Shown in pieces: positions 1-12,624 of a DNA stretch of 64,000 bases. The notes beneath the pieces are model-generated. The model saw only the letters and a list, made by a program, of their open reading frames with translations, searched no databases and had not been told where the DNA came from. The position numbers and the translations under genes are program-made. Positions within the stretch are counted from its first letter, which is position 1. Every line of letters begins with the position of its first letter. Location of the stretch: contig NC_046683.1 in the NCBI RefSeq assembly GCF_009870125.1, forward strand, positions 19,353,001 to 19,417,000, written 5' to 3'. The stretch is from Drosophila pseudoobscura (taxonomy: Eukaryota; Arthropoda; Insecta; Diptera; Drosophilidae).

Positions 1-1507
1 TGGGAAAGTGAATAACTCCCTCCCGTATTGAAAGTGCATTCCATGCGGAAGTCAAATCGAAATTCGAGCGAACACGAACGAAACGAAAAGAGAATATTTC
101 GCCACTGAAAGACTTCTGGAAAGACTTCTGGAAAGCCTTTGCATAATCTCGGAACGAGTTAATAAGTAATTGCCAAATTATTAGCTTTCGATGGTCCAAC
201 CTTGGAGACTACCATCCCGCTCCAGTAGCTCCAGGAGCCATTTGTATGTGCACCCACTGTCCCCCCCGTGCAGGATTAAATATTCCTTGCAGGAACCGTT
301 CAGGACTCCTGCAACGGAGGAATGATAGATGGTAAGTATTCATCACATCGTAAGGAAGCAATCCCATCCGATAGCTAGTAATAATTAGAAACGATTACTA
401 AGTGATAGAAAGAGAGAGAGAGAGTTTGTTTGTGTGAGTGATGGGGGGACTATGAGAACTTTATCGTGGCGCTGACCCTGCGGCGACTTACATGCTGTGT
501 CTGTATATTTTATGTACCCGTAGGACTGACTCCCCACACAGTCTCCCAAACAAAATTCCCGAATTCCAGAACAAGCAACACTACCATAAGTGAACTGTAA
601 ATCGGACAACATACCATTCATCTGTATTTCTATTCCTAACCTTCCTATAAAGGACTCTTGGGGACTCGGCCAGCCATCAGAGGATAATATTTGTATTCGA
701 TTCCCAAAGTTACGAGCTCTCGAGCCTTTGTCTTGGTTGGAACGTGAAATTGGAACACACTGAAGTGTAATGAACCTCAATGGTGGAATGGTGGAAAGAA
801 GTAAAATTGAATAGTTATACGCACCAAGTGGAATGTGGAACATGCAACGATTTGTAGCTAAACTCTCAAAATATTCAGCACGATTTTCATGCTTTGTATT
901 CATCCAAATTGCTAGGCTATACTCGTATATTGGTACCGTTTCAGTCTGTCCATATCGCATCTCAGTCTAGAAAAGCCTTTGTGCTAAGTCTTGGTAGCTC
1001 TATAATCTTTGTTTCTTTGCTCCCTAGCCCCCACACATATTGGACCGTCTCCACCTTTCTGTTTCAATTTGTAGCATCCAGTATGCACTTGCGGTGTGTA
1101 AAAAGTAGTCGATTCCGCGAAGGGCGACCATCTATGGCCATGGTGTATCATATGGGCATGCGTTGCGTTCGGGTTTAAGCAGACGCTGGACAGTCTTGGC
1201 TTTCAAAGCGATGCCATACGTGTGCGCTCCTCAGGTGCCTTTTCCACACTCCCACTAACATTTCCATTTCCATTTCCATTCGAACTTGAATTTGGAACGC
1301 AATGGAATGAAACACAGGCAACTGGAACGTAGTAAGGAATAGGATAGGCCATGCAATGAAATGCACGGATCACGGCACAAAATGAAATCAAGTAAACGGA
1401 GAGCGGGGGTCGAGGAGGGTTTGTCTTTCCCAAAATACCGTTCGCTGGTTAAATACGTATCGTTTAAAAGCTGCTTGAGAAGGAGCACCACATCATCAAT
1501 CACCAAC

Positions 1508-1538
1508 GACACACACACACACACACACACACACACAA
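1508..1538. repeat. CA dinucleotide microsatellite
   Basis: A run of about 15 AC units is seen directly. Similar CA or GT runs occur at about 2379-2403, 2895-2923 and 5574-5599. Confidence 0.95.
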
Positions 1539-1663
1539 GCATCGAATGCCGTTAATTTTTGCTTGGGTGCATGCATGGGCATTTCGTCGTCGTCGTCGTC
1601 GTCGTTCCCCCCCTTCCCGTTCCATTCCTCCCCGGTTACCCTATTTTTATACATACATAATTG

Positions 1664-1692
1664 GGTGCCCTGCCCTGCCCTGCCCTGCCCGC
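1664..1692. repeat. TGCCC pentanucleotide array
   Basis: Five to six head-to-tail copies of the pentamer TGCCC. No coding role is evident. Confidence 0.9.
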
Positions 1693-2370
1693 TTACCTTC
1701 CCTTTCCATTCCCACTCTCTCCTCACACCCTTCTGCGTGCGTGTGTGTGTGTGTTTCTTGTAAAACGGGGGTTACATGACATTGAAACCAAATTTGAAGG
1801 TTCAACGTTTTGGTGTGTCTCTGGGAATGGTAAAGTGGTTGATGATGTCGATGTTTGTTGTTGTTGGACTGCTCTTGAGGTTCCTGCTTCTACAACATAC
1901 AAACGTACCTTCCAGAACAGAAAAAAAACACCCATCCAAAAGCAAAAACAAAAGAGTAAAACAAGATTAAAGTGTTTCCCTTTTTTCGTGTTTTTAGGAG
2001 CCTCATGTAATGGCGAAATACGGCAAAATTTTTGGATTCTCTCTCTCTCTCTGTCTCTGTCTGTCTCTATCTCTCTTTGACGCCCTTGTCACTACATTTT
2101 GGTCATTGGCCTCACGCACACTACCGCACAAGCACACGGATACACACAGTAACACACGCTCTTTTGGGACTTGGTAACAGCGGGAAAAGCAGTAGAACAG
2201 CAGAAGCAAAAGCAGAGGCAGAGGCAGAGACAGAGGCAGAGCCAGAGACAGAAGCAGAAAGCAAAGCAAAACAATGGCCCTTCTTTCCTATCCAGCCCCC
2301 TGTGCCACGCATTTGCCATATCTTGGGAGTCACAAGCGGAGTTCCAGGCGCTGTTATCGTGCGTTAGCCA

Positions 2371-2403
<33 letters not shown>

Positions 2404-3136
2404 GGCTGCCAGAGTGAGAGAGAGAGAGAGCAATCAGGAAGAAGAAACCAGGGAATAAAGCTCTGTATTAAGCTTTCAACGCACTGCTGATACCCTGCCC
2501 AGGGCAATATTTTTGCTTCATATCGATGATTCAAGATGAAGATCAATGCCTAGCAATCCGCAGCTGTTCTACTGGCTGGTAGCATCATTAGCCGTACAGT
2601 ATTTGAGCGTACTGGGAGCTTGTTTTTGAAATTTCAGCAATATAAAGGGATTTCCACCATTTTCTCCTATCTTATCCCGAAATGCTTTATCGTAGATACA
2701 GGACACCATACTATACTTCCATGGAGGGTCTTCTTTAGCTGAACTGCTCTTTGGTTCTTAGGTTCCGTTACCCAGAAAGGGTATTCGAATAGCAGCTACG
2801 TATTTTGTTATTTTCTGCGGTTCAATCGAAGTCGACGTCGACCACGACGCTCCGTGCGCGTCAACGTCAACGATTGTTTATCAATGTGTAAATAAGTGTG
2901 TGTGTGTGTGTGTGTGTGTGTGCGTATGTGAGTGTGTTTGTATCAGTGCCCAAAAATTTCAATAGCAAAGGTCGATGAACTCACGCCGCACAGAGCCCAA
3001 CCGGACAGAGAGAGAGAGAGATGGCAGCTGCAGCTAAAGAGAGAGAGCAATGCTTTCCGCATGCTTGCCGTTCCGTGTATGCACTCTCTTTACTCTTCGA
3101 TGAGGCGCTCTTTCTTTCCCGTGCTCTTTCTCTCGC

Positions 3137-3174
<38 letters not shown>

Positions 3175-3175
3175 C
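3137..3175. repeat. CTG trinucleotide array
   Basis: About a dozen CTG units with one CTGTTG interruption. A similar array lies at 5361-5398. Open frames across them are poly-Leu, poly-Gln or poly-Ala only, so they are not taken as genes. Confidence 0.9.
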
Positions 3176-5363
3176 GCGGCCTCTGCCGCCTTTCGCTGCG
3201 TTGAATGTTGTTGAATTTGCGCGCGCTTCCTCGTTGCGTTTCATTCATAAACAGAGAGCGATATCTCGGCCAGGCCAACGAACCAGGCTTGACATGTGCT
3301 TGGGTCCCGTTCCCCTCCCCTCCCCTCCCCGCCCCTCCGCACCTCTTTGGTGTCGGGTGCGGGGAGGTGCTGGGCTGACAAAGCGCCCACGGTTCCTGCC
3401 CTCTTAAACTTAACCCAGTCGTATGTCTATGAGCGCGCACACACACATGGACAGGGCAGAGCAATTACATGTACTGTTATAATTTCTGGAATCGGTTGGT
3501 CAATATTTCAATAAAACTGCCCAACTGCTGCACCCATGTGTTGGTGGGGGGCGGACACATTGCTAGCCCCCCAATGGGGAAATTCCTCTAGATTTCGGTA
3601 ACTCCTTTGGATGCTTTAAGATACTCTTACTCTATCGACTTGGGAAATTCCTAGTCTAAATCATAGGAAGCTGGTTGTACCTACTATAGGATGTCCTTTC
3701 ATCATATCCCTTCCAGAATCGGTGGGATATACATACATATTTGTGCCAAATTCAGGTGGTATTCCACCTGATATAGCACGCATATCTAGTTCTGACCCTT
3801 TGACCATTTGGAGATTATTATTGGAAATCGTCCAATCATTACCTTTACTTATTATTTCTTTCTTCTATTCTATATTTCAATTTCTACATAATTCTATAAT
3901 TCTAATGATGTTTGAGCTCAGCTTTCTTTCAGGCTTTACAGCCTGCAGTGCAGACGGACAGCCACGGGTGGCAAAGGGGGAATATCCCATTCAAATTCTG
4001 GCAAAGATGGTATTCTCTGGGACTGGGACTGGGAGAGAGCCGCCCCATAACCCGATACTGCGTAATGTTGCTGTTTGGGGGATCCTTTAGTATTTAGATC
4101 ATTTCTTATTCCTAGGGGTTCTGCCGGTGGGACTACTTTTCGTAGGGACTTACATCAATTGTTCATGTCGCAGCGGTGGCATCTTTGTGGCCTGCTAGCG
4201 CTCCTGCAATGGCCAGCTTGCTGCTCAGGTGATACGTGGCACGTGGCACGTGGATCCGTTGCTATGTTGTCGCTCAGCTGCTGCTGTCGATGTTGAAGCG
4301 GCTGTTGATGCTGCTTCTGGTGCAGATGCTGATGCTGATGCTGATTCTGATGCTGATTCTGACTCTGAAGGTGATGATAATGATGTCGTTGAGCGGCGAG
4401 GTAGCGGGGTGGCGAGGTGGAGTGGTGGCAGACGCTATCCATATTCTGCCACCAAGCACTTTCAGTTTGTAGTTTTACCCTCTCAACGCAGTCACACGCG
4501 CACACATTTGCAGAGAGAGCTCTCTACCTCTCTTTCCCGCTCTCTTTTTATTTAATAGTAATATTATTATTTTTTTTGAAGGAAGAATATGCTAGAAATA
4601 AATCTACATAGAATACAATCTTCTCTTTGGGTTTCTTCCTGTTGTTAACACTTTTTCCTGCTATTTCTTATTCCTGTTTTCCTCCTTCTTCACTTTTTCT
4701 TCATGTTTTGGGATCACTTCTTACTCTTATTCTATTTTGTTTTCCTTTAGGTTTTCACGTTCTTTTTTGTATTTTTGGATATTTTTCCTTCTGGTTTTGA
4801 AGTAATTCTTTTAAGCACTTCTTTCTTCTTTCTTTGAGAGCACTTTTTGCTGAAGTTTTCCCAGAACTTTTAGCGCATTTTTTATTATTGTAAATTTTTT
4901 TGGGTAAACTCTTTTGGGGGTAAGAAAATTATCACTTAAAATCGTATATTATTTTTGTAAATATTTTAGAGCTTTAATTTTATTTTATTTTTAAGCTATA
5001 TATTCCTTGGAGGGGTGGGGGATCCCTTTTCTTTAATTTGGTATACTTTTAGGGGATTCACTTTTCGTTTATTTTCAGATCAGATCAGATTTTTGGGAGG
5101 GTTTTGGTTTTCCCTTAGCCTTTTGGTTTGATTTCTGCAAATGCAGCAGCTGTTGATTTTTCTTCCTTATTTTTTGCACAATTTATTTTTATTTAAACAT
5201 TTTGTTGTTGCTGTTGCTTTTGTTGCTGTTGTTGGCTGCACGCACATGTACACACACGCACACACAGAGAAAGGAAAAAAGAAAAAAAAATACGGTTAAT
5301 TTTGAGGCGATCTAAAGACGAAGAGAGGCCAAATGTCAATTGGATTTGCATTGGCCACTGATG

Positions 5364-5397
<34 letters not shown>

Positions 5398-6182
5398 AGT
5401 CGACGCCAGCTGGGGCTGCGTCCTTGCCCAAAAACCCAGTAAGAGGTTCCACACAAAACAAAAATAAAGCAAAAGGCAAAAGGCAAGAGGCGGGAGGCGG
5501 GAGGCGTGCCCCAATATCTCTCTTCTTCAACGATCTCCACTTTTACTATTATTTCGAATATTATTATTATTGCTTCACACACACACACACACACACACAA
5601 ACTGCACTCTTTTGCTGCACTTTGGCGGTATATCCAATCTGTGGCATTTGAAGCTTATTTGCAGCGGGTGGGGCGGGGGGTATACATATATTGTAGAACT
5701 ATGGAACCATAGAAGTAGAGGCATCAACAAAAACGTAAAAAAAATACTGTTAACCCACAACAGAGGCCAGCACACACACACACAAACAAACACAGACGCA
5801 TAAACGCATACACGCAGAGTGAGTGAGTGTGAGGTGGGAAGCGGGAACCGGGAAAACGGCGGCGGCGTTCGATGCGTGCGCTTTCCGGCGATTGGAAAGC
5901 TGACGGCGAACGATTGGACATGTTTAATCGAGGCAAGGCCGTTTCAAATACGCCCGCCCCGCCTTCAAATGTTGCTGGTGCTTAAAAATGTTGCTCGGCT
6001 ACATGCTGCTAGAAAACGTGCTGCAGGCAGGGTAAGAAAGGTATGGGCAACACACAAAACGGCCCAGAAAATTCAGCGCACGCAACGTAAAACCCACCCC
6101 AACACTTAATATACAGTGAAGGTTTACAAGGCTTGTAGCCAAAGAGAGCGTTTTACGCTCTGACTACACAATTTTGCGTTTC

Positions 6183-6250
6183 AAGTATGAGTATCTCTCT
6201 CTCTCTCACTCTCTCACGCAAAAATACTGCTATCTCTATCTCTCTCTTCC
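6183..6250. repeat. CT-rich microsatellite
   Basis: Imperfect CT repeats, broken by a short A-rich segment. Confidence 0.8.
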
Positions 6251-6954
6251 TCGTTGGGAACGAAAACGGTGATGCAGAGTCGAGTCCGCTCGCTCTCTTC
6301 AATTGAAAATACACACTCTCTACAGGTCGAAATGATTCAGCTTCAAGTAAACCATAATCCTAACAAAAATTCAAATTGTTTAAAATTCGTAAAAACATTT
6401 TACTTTTATCTAATAATACTCACTCTAAGAGAGCGCTCTTAAGAGAGAGCTTGCTTTAGTGGTGTGCGTGAGCAGCGCCGTGTAAGTGAGCCATGCGGAA
6501 AAACAAAAACAATAAGAGAAAAGTTCATTCACTTGAAGTTCACGCTGCTGCGTGGTCGCTGCGCTCTCTGCCCGCGCTGTGTGTTATTGCTCTTTTCTCT
6601 GCCGCTGCCGCTGCCACTGCCACTGCCTCAGCCTCACCTCTGCTGGGCATAGGGCTTTGCTCTGCCTGCGCTCCGTTCATCGATGGAACGCCGTTCGATT
6701 TAATGTTTAAATGTATGTATGTATGTACATTTCTCTTTTTCCCCGTTCTCTTCTTCTTGTTGTTGCTGGGCGGAACAGTGACCGTTTGATTTGAATTGTC
6801 AAATGTTGATATATTTTGTTCGTCCAATGCACATTGGGCCAGACAGCTGATATTTTTGCATAAATTTGAAAAATTAGGTAAGAGACTTGAAAATGAACAC
6901 AGTTGGTTGTAATGATATATGTACATACGAGTACATAAGAACTTAGATAAATTT

Positions 6955-7075
6955 CAGATCGATCCGACCACGCCCACCTTTACCGCCCATATAAGGTGCA
7001 GTGTTTATACCCGATACTCAAATAGTATAGGGGTATACTATTTTTGGTAAAAGATCTGATTATTTTTGTAGCCAG
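6955..7075 (+). mobile_element. Helitron/INE-1-like repeat relic
   Basis: The segment has the word order of the abundant Drosophila non-autonomous Helitron (INE-1/DINE-1 type): a CCACGCCCACC block, then a TATACCCGATACTC...GTATAGGGGTATAC stem-like block, then CCAGAAGGAA. It contains no open frame. Assignment rests on recognising these motifs; the exact family and both boundaries are uncertain. Confidence 0.5.
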
Positions 7076-7199
7076 AAGGAACAAATGAAACTGCAGTGGC
7101 TACGCAAGGCCTTCCACGCACTTACTCATTCTCTGTCTCTATCTCTCACACACACGACCTCGTGCAGTGTGCGCCCTCTGGCGGAGAAGAGCGAAAAAG

Positions 7200-7540
7200 G
7201 ATGCCAACGCCATGGCCATGGTGGTGATCGGTAAGAGGTTGAGAAGAGTCCGAAGACTGAGAGACTTTGAGTTCAGTCAGTTCTCGTAAGATCTCAGCAG
7301 TGCTGAGACAGCAGGGCGTAGCGCCGAGTCATCAACTGGCACCGGATGCGTTGGGTGCGGGTCCAGCCAGCACCAGTTCCGGGCGAAAGCTCGGAGTGCC
7401 ACCGCGCTGTCGAGGTGTCCGGGGAAGGCCTCCTCCGTTGTGGGAGGCCAGCTCGGCGCTTAGGGGGAGAGAGGAGCAGCAGAAGGCCATCGACCAGCCC
7501 ACCCTGGGTCGTTAAAGGAGGTTAACTTTACCGAGACGAA
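7200..7540 (+). other. GC-rich segment with an 82-codon open frame, identity unknown
   Basis: This block is clearly more GC-rich than the AT-rich DNA on both sides and is open from an ATG at 7267 to 7515. The predicted peptide is Ser/Pro/Arg/Gly-rich and matches no family I recognise. It lies between two Helitron-like relics, so it may be the 5' part of another transposable element (for example the leader of a non-LTR retrotransposon) rather than a host gene. Confidence 0.25.
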
Positions 7541-7544
7541 ATGA

Positions 7545-7800
7545 TCACGGAGAACCTCGAACCTGTATCAGAGTTTCATATATTTGCTAAGCCAATATTA
7601 ATGTTACGATACTCAGTCAGTATGGTATGGATTGTTACACTTGTAACAGAGTTATATAGCAGGAGACATTGCTATAACGACTCGGCCGTTGGTGCTGATC
7701 AGGAAAATATATACTTTATGGGATCGGAAACGCTTCCTTCTGGACGTTGCACACATCCATTTTTACCCCAAATCTAATATACCCCAAACCCAAGGCAATA
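7545..7800 (-). mobile_element. Helitron/INE-1-like repeat relic, reverse orientation
   Basis: On the minus strand, bases 7790 down to 7650 read GGGGTATATTAG, then CAGAAGGAAGCGTTTCCGA, ATAAAGTATATA, CTGATCAG and GGCCGAGTCG. This is the characteristic motif order of the INE-1/DINE-1 non-autonomous Helitron. There is no coding capacity. It shares the GGGGTATA and CAGAAGGAA words with the relic at 6955-7075 but in opposite orientation. Confidence 0.65.
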
Positions 7801-7844
7801 TCTCAATGTGAACAATTTTAGGATGTTGTGCATTGGTATATCTT

Positions 7845-8690
7845 AAATAAATTAATAATAATAATAAATAAATAAATAAACTATAGTCTTATATAATTTT
7901 TAAAAAATATAATTTTAAGCGCGTGTCGCACAGCACAAGACTTTCATGGGTTAATAGAAGCTACAAATTATACCATTAGCTGAGATTTTGATAGTTTTTT
8001 GGATACATTTTTTTTGTGCATAGTAAATAGTTAAATAGGTATGAGAGACTTTAATCAGGAATCATTTTTTTTTTATGTGAGATAATCATTTCTATTGTGC
8101 CATATCTGTTTCAAATCTTAGCAATTTATACATTTTCATAAGCGGTGCGCAAAGAGTACTGGGGATATGTAAGAATATAATCTAAATTCTAGATCAGCCA
8201 ATACTATATATATAGCTATGCATGTCTGCCCGTTTATGGTATGTCTATGCAAGCTACCCAGTGGACCAAAGAGCGATAGTAAAACGGAACTATCATAAAA
8301 TGTCCGGAAACGGACTTATAAATGATAAAAATCCGGGAGCGATGAGTGAAGTCTCGCTAAATGCTCGCAGACGGACCTGGAACAGATCATTAACCGGACA
8401 AAAACCGTTAATATTAATAACATTAATATAATTGGAGAAAATGCAGCAGACTTTAGGTTTCCACATTTCATTGCCATGTAATGATTTTTCTAATTTTTCA
8501 AATGTTTTAATTTCGAATTTCGAATCAACCAATTTAAATGTGCGCCTAGGAAGTGATCTGCAGACGTTAGCCTAAATACTAATGTGGATGGACTTCCATT
8601 ATATAAAAGTTCACTTAAACAAGCCTGGCCCATTTAGAGACTATAGTCTCTCTCACAATTTGCGCACACACCCACAAACACACATATGTA
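7845..8690. other. AT-rich non-coding DNA with a TAA-repeat tract
   Basis: An (AATA/TAA)n tract at about 7848-7880 resembles the 3' tail of a non-LTR retrotransposon, but no element body is recognisable to its left. Nothing else is supportable in the interval. Confidence 0.5.
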
Positions 8691-8696
8691 CATACA

Positions 8697-10290
8697 GTGG
8701 AACATTTATTTCAGTGGAAGGCGCAACACCTGGTGCTCTTGCCAAAGCCAGGAAAGCCGCCGGACGATCCCTCCTCGATTCGACCGATCTGCTTAATCGA
8801 CTCGCTGGGGAAGACTCTTGAGCAGATAATCCGCAGAAGACTGGACAACGCGGTCGAGGATGCTGGGGGACTATCACCAAACCAATACGGCTTTAGGAGA
8901 GGGCAGTCAACGGTGGACGCCATAGGCAGGTTAGTTGACATAGCCTCCAAGGCAGTGAAGGGAACTCGATGGAAGGGCGGCAAGAAGGAATACTGCCTGA
9001 TTGTCACCCTAGACATCAGGAACGCCTTCAATTCGGTAAAGTGGGAGTGCATCTTGGACTCACTGAACCGGCGCGGTGTACCCCAATACCTACAGGCAAT
9101 CGTTCGGAGCTACTTCGAGGGGAGACGGCTGGAGTATAATACGGCGGCCGGCGCGCCGTCTCACGGATAACGGCAGGCGTTCCCCAAGGATCAGTGATGG
9201 GTCCTCTCTTATGGAACATTGCCTACGATGGAGTCATGAGATTAGCACTCCCAGGCGGATGTCAACTAACCTGCTACGCAGATGATGTCGCTCTGACGGT
9301 GGTAGCCAAGCACCTGGACGTCTTCGAAGCAAATTGCGACACCGCAATCCAGCTGATTGCAGACTGGCTCCGTTCTGCGGGACTAGAGCTAGCCGCTCAT
9401 AAAACTGAGGCAGTATTGGTGAGCACCCGTTCTACTGTGGAGACCGCTCATATCAGGGTTGGCGACCAGAGATTATCGTCGAAACGAGCCATTCGGTATC
9501 TGGGCGTGACGATCGACACCAGGCTCAGTTTCCGAGAACACCTAAGCTACGTCCAGGAGAAAGCGGCAAACACGAGTCGGGCGCTGTTCCGAATACTGCT
9601 GAACACCCGTGGCCCGAAGCAGGAGAGGAGGATTCTGTTGACCAGCGTAGTCCGCTCAGCCATGACGTACGCAGCAGACATATGGGTGGATGGCTTTAAA
9701 GTACCCAGGTACGCTAGGGGCGTAAAAGCCACTCATCGCCTCTGCGCGCTCCGAATCTGCTGCGGCTTTCGGACCATATCCGACGACGCTGCATTAGTCC
9801 TGGCGGGTGTCCTACCTATCGACCTTCTTGAGGTGCTTGAGGAGAGGGCTGTGGCCGAAGCCATCCGGGCATGCACGGCAAGGAGAGACGCGCGCAAGCA
9901 GGCCCGTGAAGGAAGCCTCAGAGCATGGCAAAGCCGCTGGGACGGCTCTGATAACGGACGGTGGACACACCGCCTAATTCCGGATGTCCGATATTGGATC
10001 GGCAGGCGACACGGGGCGGTCGATTTCTATTCCACTCAGCTTCTGAGCGGACACGACTGCTTCAGCCATTACCTTTGAAGGTTCGGCCACGAGGACTCGA
10101 ACTGCTCGTGGTGTGGCGACGCCACTGAAGACAATGTGGGCGCTTCGCACTTATCAGGGAGGAGTTGTGGCGAGCCGCCGGCGGGCAGCTCACGCCGAAC
10201 GACTTGATCGAGGCGATTGTGGAAGACCCCCCGGTATGGTCGGCCTGGAGCAACTTTGCAGCCGACGCCATGAAGGAACTGCGTAGGTGA
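8697..10290 (+). mobile_element. 5'-truncated, mutated non-LTR retrotransposon (R1-clade reverse transcriptase)
   Basis: The conceptual product is the second half of an ORF2 protein. Early reverse transcriptase blocks (LLPKPGKPP, RPICL, QYGFR) open in one frame to 9170. After a frameshift in the 9165-9190 region the next frame carries PQGS and the catalytic A-D-D (of YADD) and runs to a stop at 10078. A third stretch ends at a TGA at 10288-10290 and carries the tail of the C-terminal Cys/His region (C-x2-C seen near 10105), part of which is deleted. The order PKPGKPP, YADD, late W-x-GR-HG and terminal CCHC-like region is typical of the R1/LOA superfamily. The endonuclease and ORF1 are absent, so this is a dead-on-arrival 5'-truncated copy. 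An A-rich, AATAAA-rich segment near 10430-10460 may be its 3' tail. Confidence 0.85.
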
Positions 10291-11366
10291 TAGCGCCGAA
10301 GGAACGAAAGTGGCTGCGAAGCATTGCTTTGTCCCGTCCCGCAGAGACCCGGAACTTCCTGCCGTTCTCTCTAACTCAACACAGCTCCCTGTCTAGCTAT
10401 AGTTAAGTCCTAGGCTTATAAAATTTAATAAAATTAGGAGTTAATACAGAATAAAAAAATTATTCATTCTCTCATTAATAAGACATTCGTTGGATAATGG
10501 GACCCCTATATCATATACATATATAGATATAGCATTTCATCACAGTCAAAACTTAAAATCAGGAATCATAGGTATAGCTGGCGTATTAACGGCATGCAAA
10601 TGCAGATTGATTTTCTTCTGAGATTCTTTTGTGACCATTGGAGGATTTCTGAAATGGATTTTTGTACAACTCCACAGACCTACAACTAGAGCGATGCAAT
10701 TACTGCAGCATCAAGAGGCCCGTGTGACACCAGAGAAGGCTGTTACGCGCGGATCCCAGGCAAACCCAGGAAAAAAAGACTTGCTAAGCATGGATTCAAA
10801 ATATAAATTCAAATAAGAAAGATATGCCAATATTAGTGATTTAAGAAGAGGAGGGGAATTAGTTGTAGATATTATACGGTAGAGGGAATCATAATCCGAG
10901 TATAAAACCCTAAACGGTTCATGCAATGTACCATTACATCCAACACTTAATTTAAACAACTAATTTTGATCAAAAAACTTCCGACAACCAATAAATATCT
11001 GAAATTATTGTGCTTTAACCAGCATGAACCTAATAATCTAGCCTTAAAACAAATGTACATAAAATACATATGTGTAAACATACTTAAATAACTCTACAGA
11101 CGGCAGCTCCTGGCAGCTAACACTATTAAGATCTCGTCTTAGACTTAGCTTTATATGAAATTCCTGACATCAAACAAATAATAAGTAAACGACATAGGTT
11201 TTAAATGAATTCAAGTGGGATTCCTATCAGACATTACACATGAAAATGGTATCAAAAGGGTTACAAGTTTCTACGATATTACATTTCTGTAGTTTATTTA
11301 AGAAATTAGAAATTAGGGGAAAAAAGGAAGAAAACAGCACGAATATCGCAGGTTAAATTGGGGAGC
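10291..11366. other. AT-rich intergenic DNA
   Basis: No gene-like frame is seen. This interval includes the putative A-rich 3' tail of the retrotransposon and the presumed 3' flank of the KTI12 gene. AATAAA-type words are frequent, so none is assigned. Confidence 0.5.
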
Positions 11367-12398
11367 CTAGCAGCCAATTGTGTTGGCATTGATGAACTGG
11401 ACAAACATCTGGGGCACCTGAGCCAACGGAGTGGCTGCCGTCTGGGAGGCCCGGCACCTGCTCGTAATGAACTTCTGCCGCAGGCGGTTCAGCTGAATGG
11501 CGTTCATCGTGGTGGTCACCTTGACGGGGCTGGTGCTGCCCTCGATGCGCAGCTGGCCGAAGGCCTTGATCTTAATGGCGCCCAGGATCTCCTTGATGAT
11601 TGTCTGCATGATGTTGTCCAGTTCAAAGAGGTAGTTTGTGGCGCAGAGAGGCGGCTGAAAGGCGGAGAGAATGACTGTGATTAGACTTGCATGGGTTTGT
11701 GGATTATTAACAAGGGGTGACCTACGTTTTGGGTGCTCTGGTTGGGCGGCAGAGGCTGCGTCTCGTACAGGGCCCTGTAGATGCCCTCCACGTCGAGCCT
11801 GTCTTCGGGTAGGGCCACTGTGAGCGGACAGTCCCAGCGGCTATTGCTGTGGGGCTCTTCGTAGCGCATGCATAGTGCATCGAAGATCTCGCGGGTGTAT
11901 GGCACATTCGAGTTGTTAAGCAGCTGCGTCGTCTGCCCGTCGCCTGGAAGCTCGTCCGGCTCCTGGCGTTGTTCGTTAAATGACCATGCCTGCTCCTGGG
12001 ATATGCAGCAGAAAAGTGTGCACTGCGTGGTCCGCGCCGACTTTGTTATACAGTACAACTCATAGCGATAGCCTGCGGGGGATCGAATCGATCAGGTTAA
12101 GGAAAATGAAGCAGATTCCTTTTGCGCTCTTACCCTTTATGTAGTTTCCAGCGTCCAGAATGACAACATCCTCCTTGTTGAGGTTCCGCAACGCTTCCGA
12201 CTTGAGGTCGCTGCGCACCACCTTCTCCTTTTGCGAGTCTCCAAAAAAGGAGTTCTTCTCGAACAATGCTTTGGGTACCGCCTCGTTCTCGCTGATTAGA
12301 TATACCTTCTTCCCCAGGCCGGCGAGGTGCTCCTGAAGCTGGCGGGCTCTCGTGGATTTGCCGCTGGCCGGCAAGCCCGTAATCACAACAATTGGCAT
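11367..12398 (-). CDS. Kti12: KTI12 homolog (Elongator-associated P-loop protein), 3 exons, 299 aa
   Basis: KTI12 proteins are ATP-binding, tRNA-associated partners of the Elongator complex and are needed for wobble-uridine (mcm5/ncm5) modification; they resemble the selenocysteine-tRNA kinase PSTK. Exons are 12398-12134, 12072-11726 and 11654-11367, with clean GT-AG junctions and phases 1 and 0 that sum to 900 nt. The P-loop GLPASGKS is at residues 8-15 right behind the initiator, as in the family. The splice between exons 1 and 2 restores the invariant NYIKGYRYELYC block. Length matches the roughly 300-residue family norm. The gene is divergent from the SMG9 homolog, 226 bp between start codons. 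Family identity is strong; the symbol is by homology. Confidence 0.92.
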
Positions 12399-12624
12399 GC
12401 TAAGAGGCGGCTTAATAAATATTTATATTCCTGTGCACGCCTGCTCTGCAGTGCTGGTCAATGCCACATGACAAAGGTCCACTTTACAGCACTGCTCGAG
12501 CTCTCCAGCTGACCCGAACGCCTATCGATATTGTCCCATTGTCAGACCAGCTGTTTGAAAACTGCCAACTGGGGCTGAACGTGCACAATTTGAAAGAAAC
12601 TTCCTTTTTAACATATAATTTGTA
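12399..12624. promoter_or_regulatory. Shared divergent promoter with DREF element
   Basis: Only 226 bp separate the KTI12 and SMG9 start codons, so the two genes must share a bidirectional promoter. A perfect DNA-replication-related element TATCGATA lies at 12523-12530. DREF sites are typical of Drosophila housekeeping promoters without TATA boxes. Confidence 0.7.

Larger units (their letters stand above)
1..6950. other. Gene-poor, microsatellite-rich intergenic or intronic DNA
   Basis: No reading frame here shows domain structure, codon bias or paired splice sites. The longest open stretches are short, often begin at non-ATG codons and run through simple repeats. The interval carries CA/GT, GA/CT, CTG and TGCCC arrays and several T-rich stretches (notably 4.6-5.2 kb). 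It may be intergenic or an intron of a gene lying to the left; I cannot tell which. Confidence 0.6.

Noticed and set aside
385-960. 191-codon minus-strand open frame
   Set aside because: No recognisable domain; atypical composition in gene-poor DNA, with no splice or promoter support.
3722-4090. Hydrophobic 122-codon plus-strand frame
   Set aside because: Hydrophobicity comes from T-rich DNA, and nothing supports a gene.
5193-5600. Poly-Gln-containing minus-strand frame
   Set aside because: Two CTG/CAG and CA arrays create the frame; no splice sites or conserved sequence.
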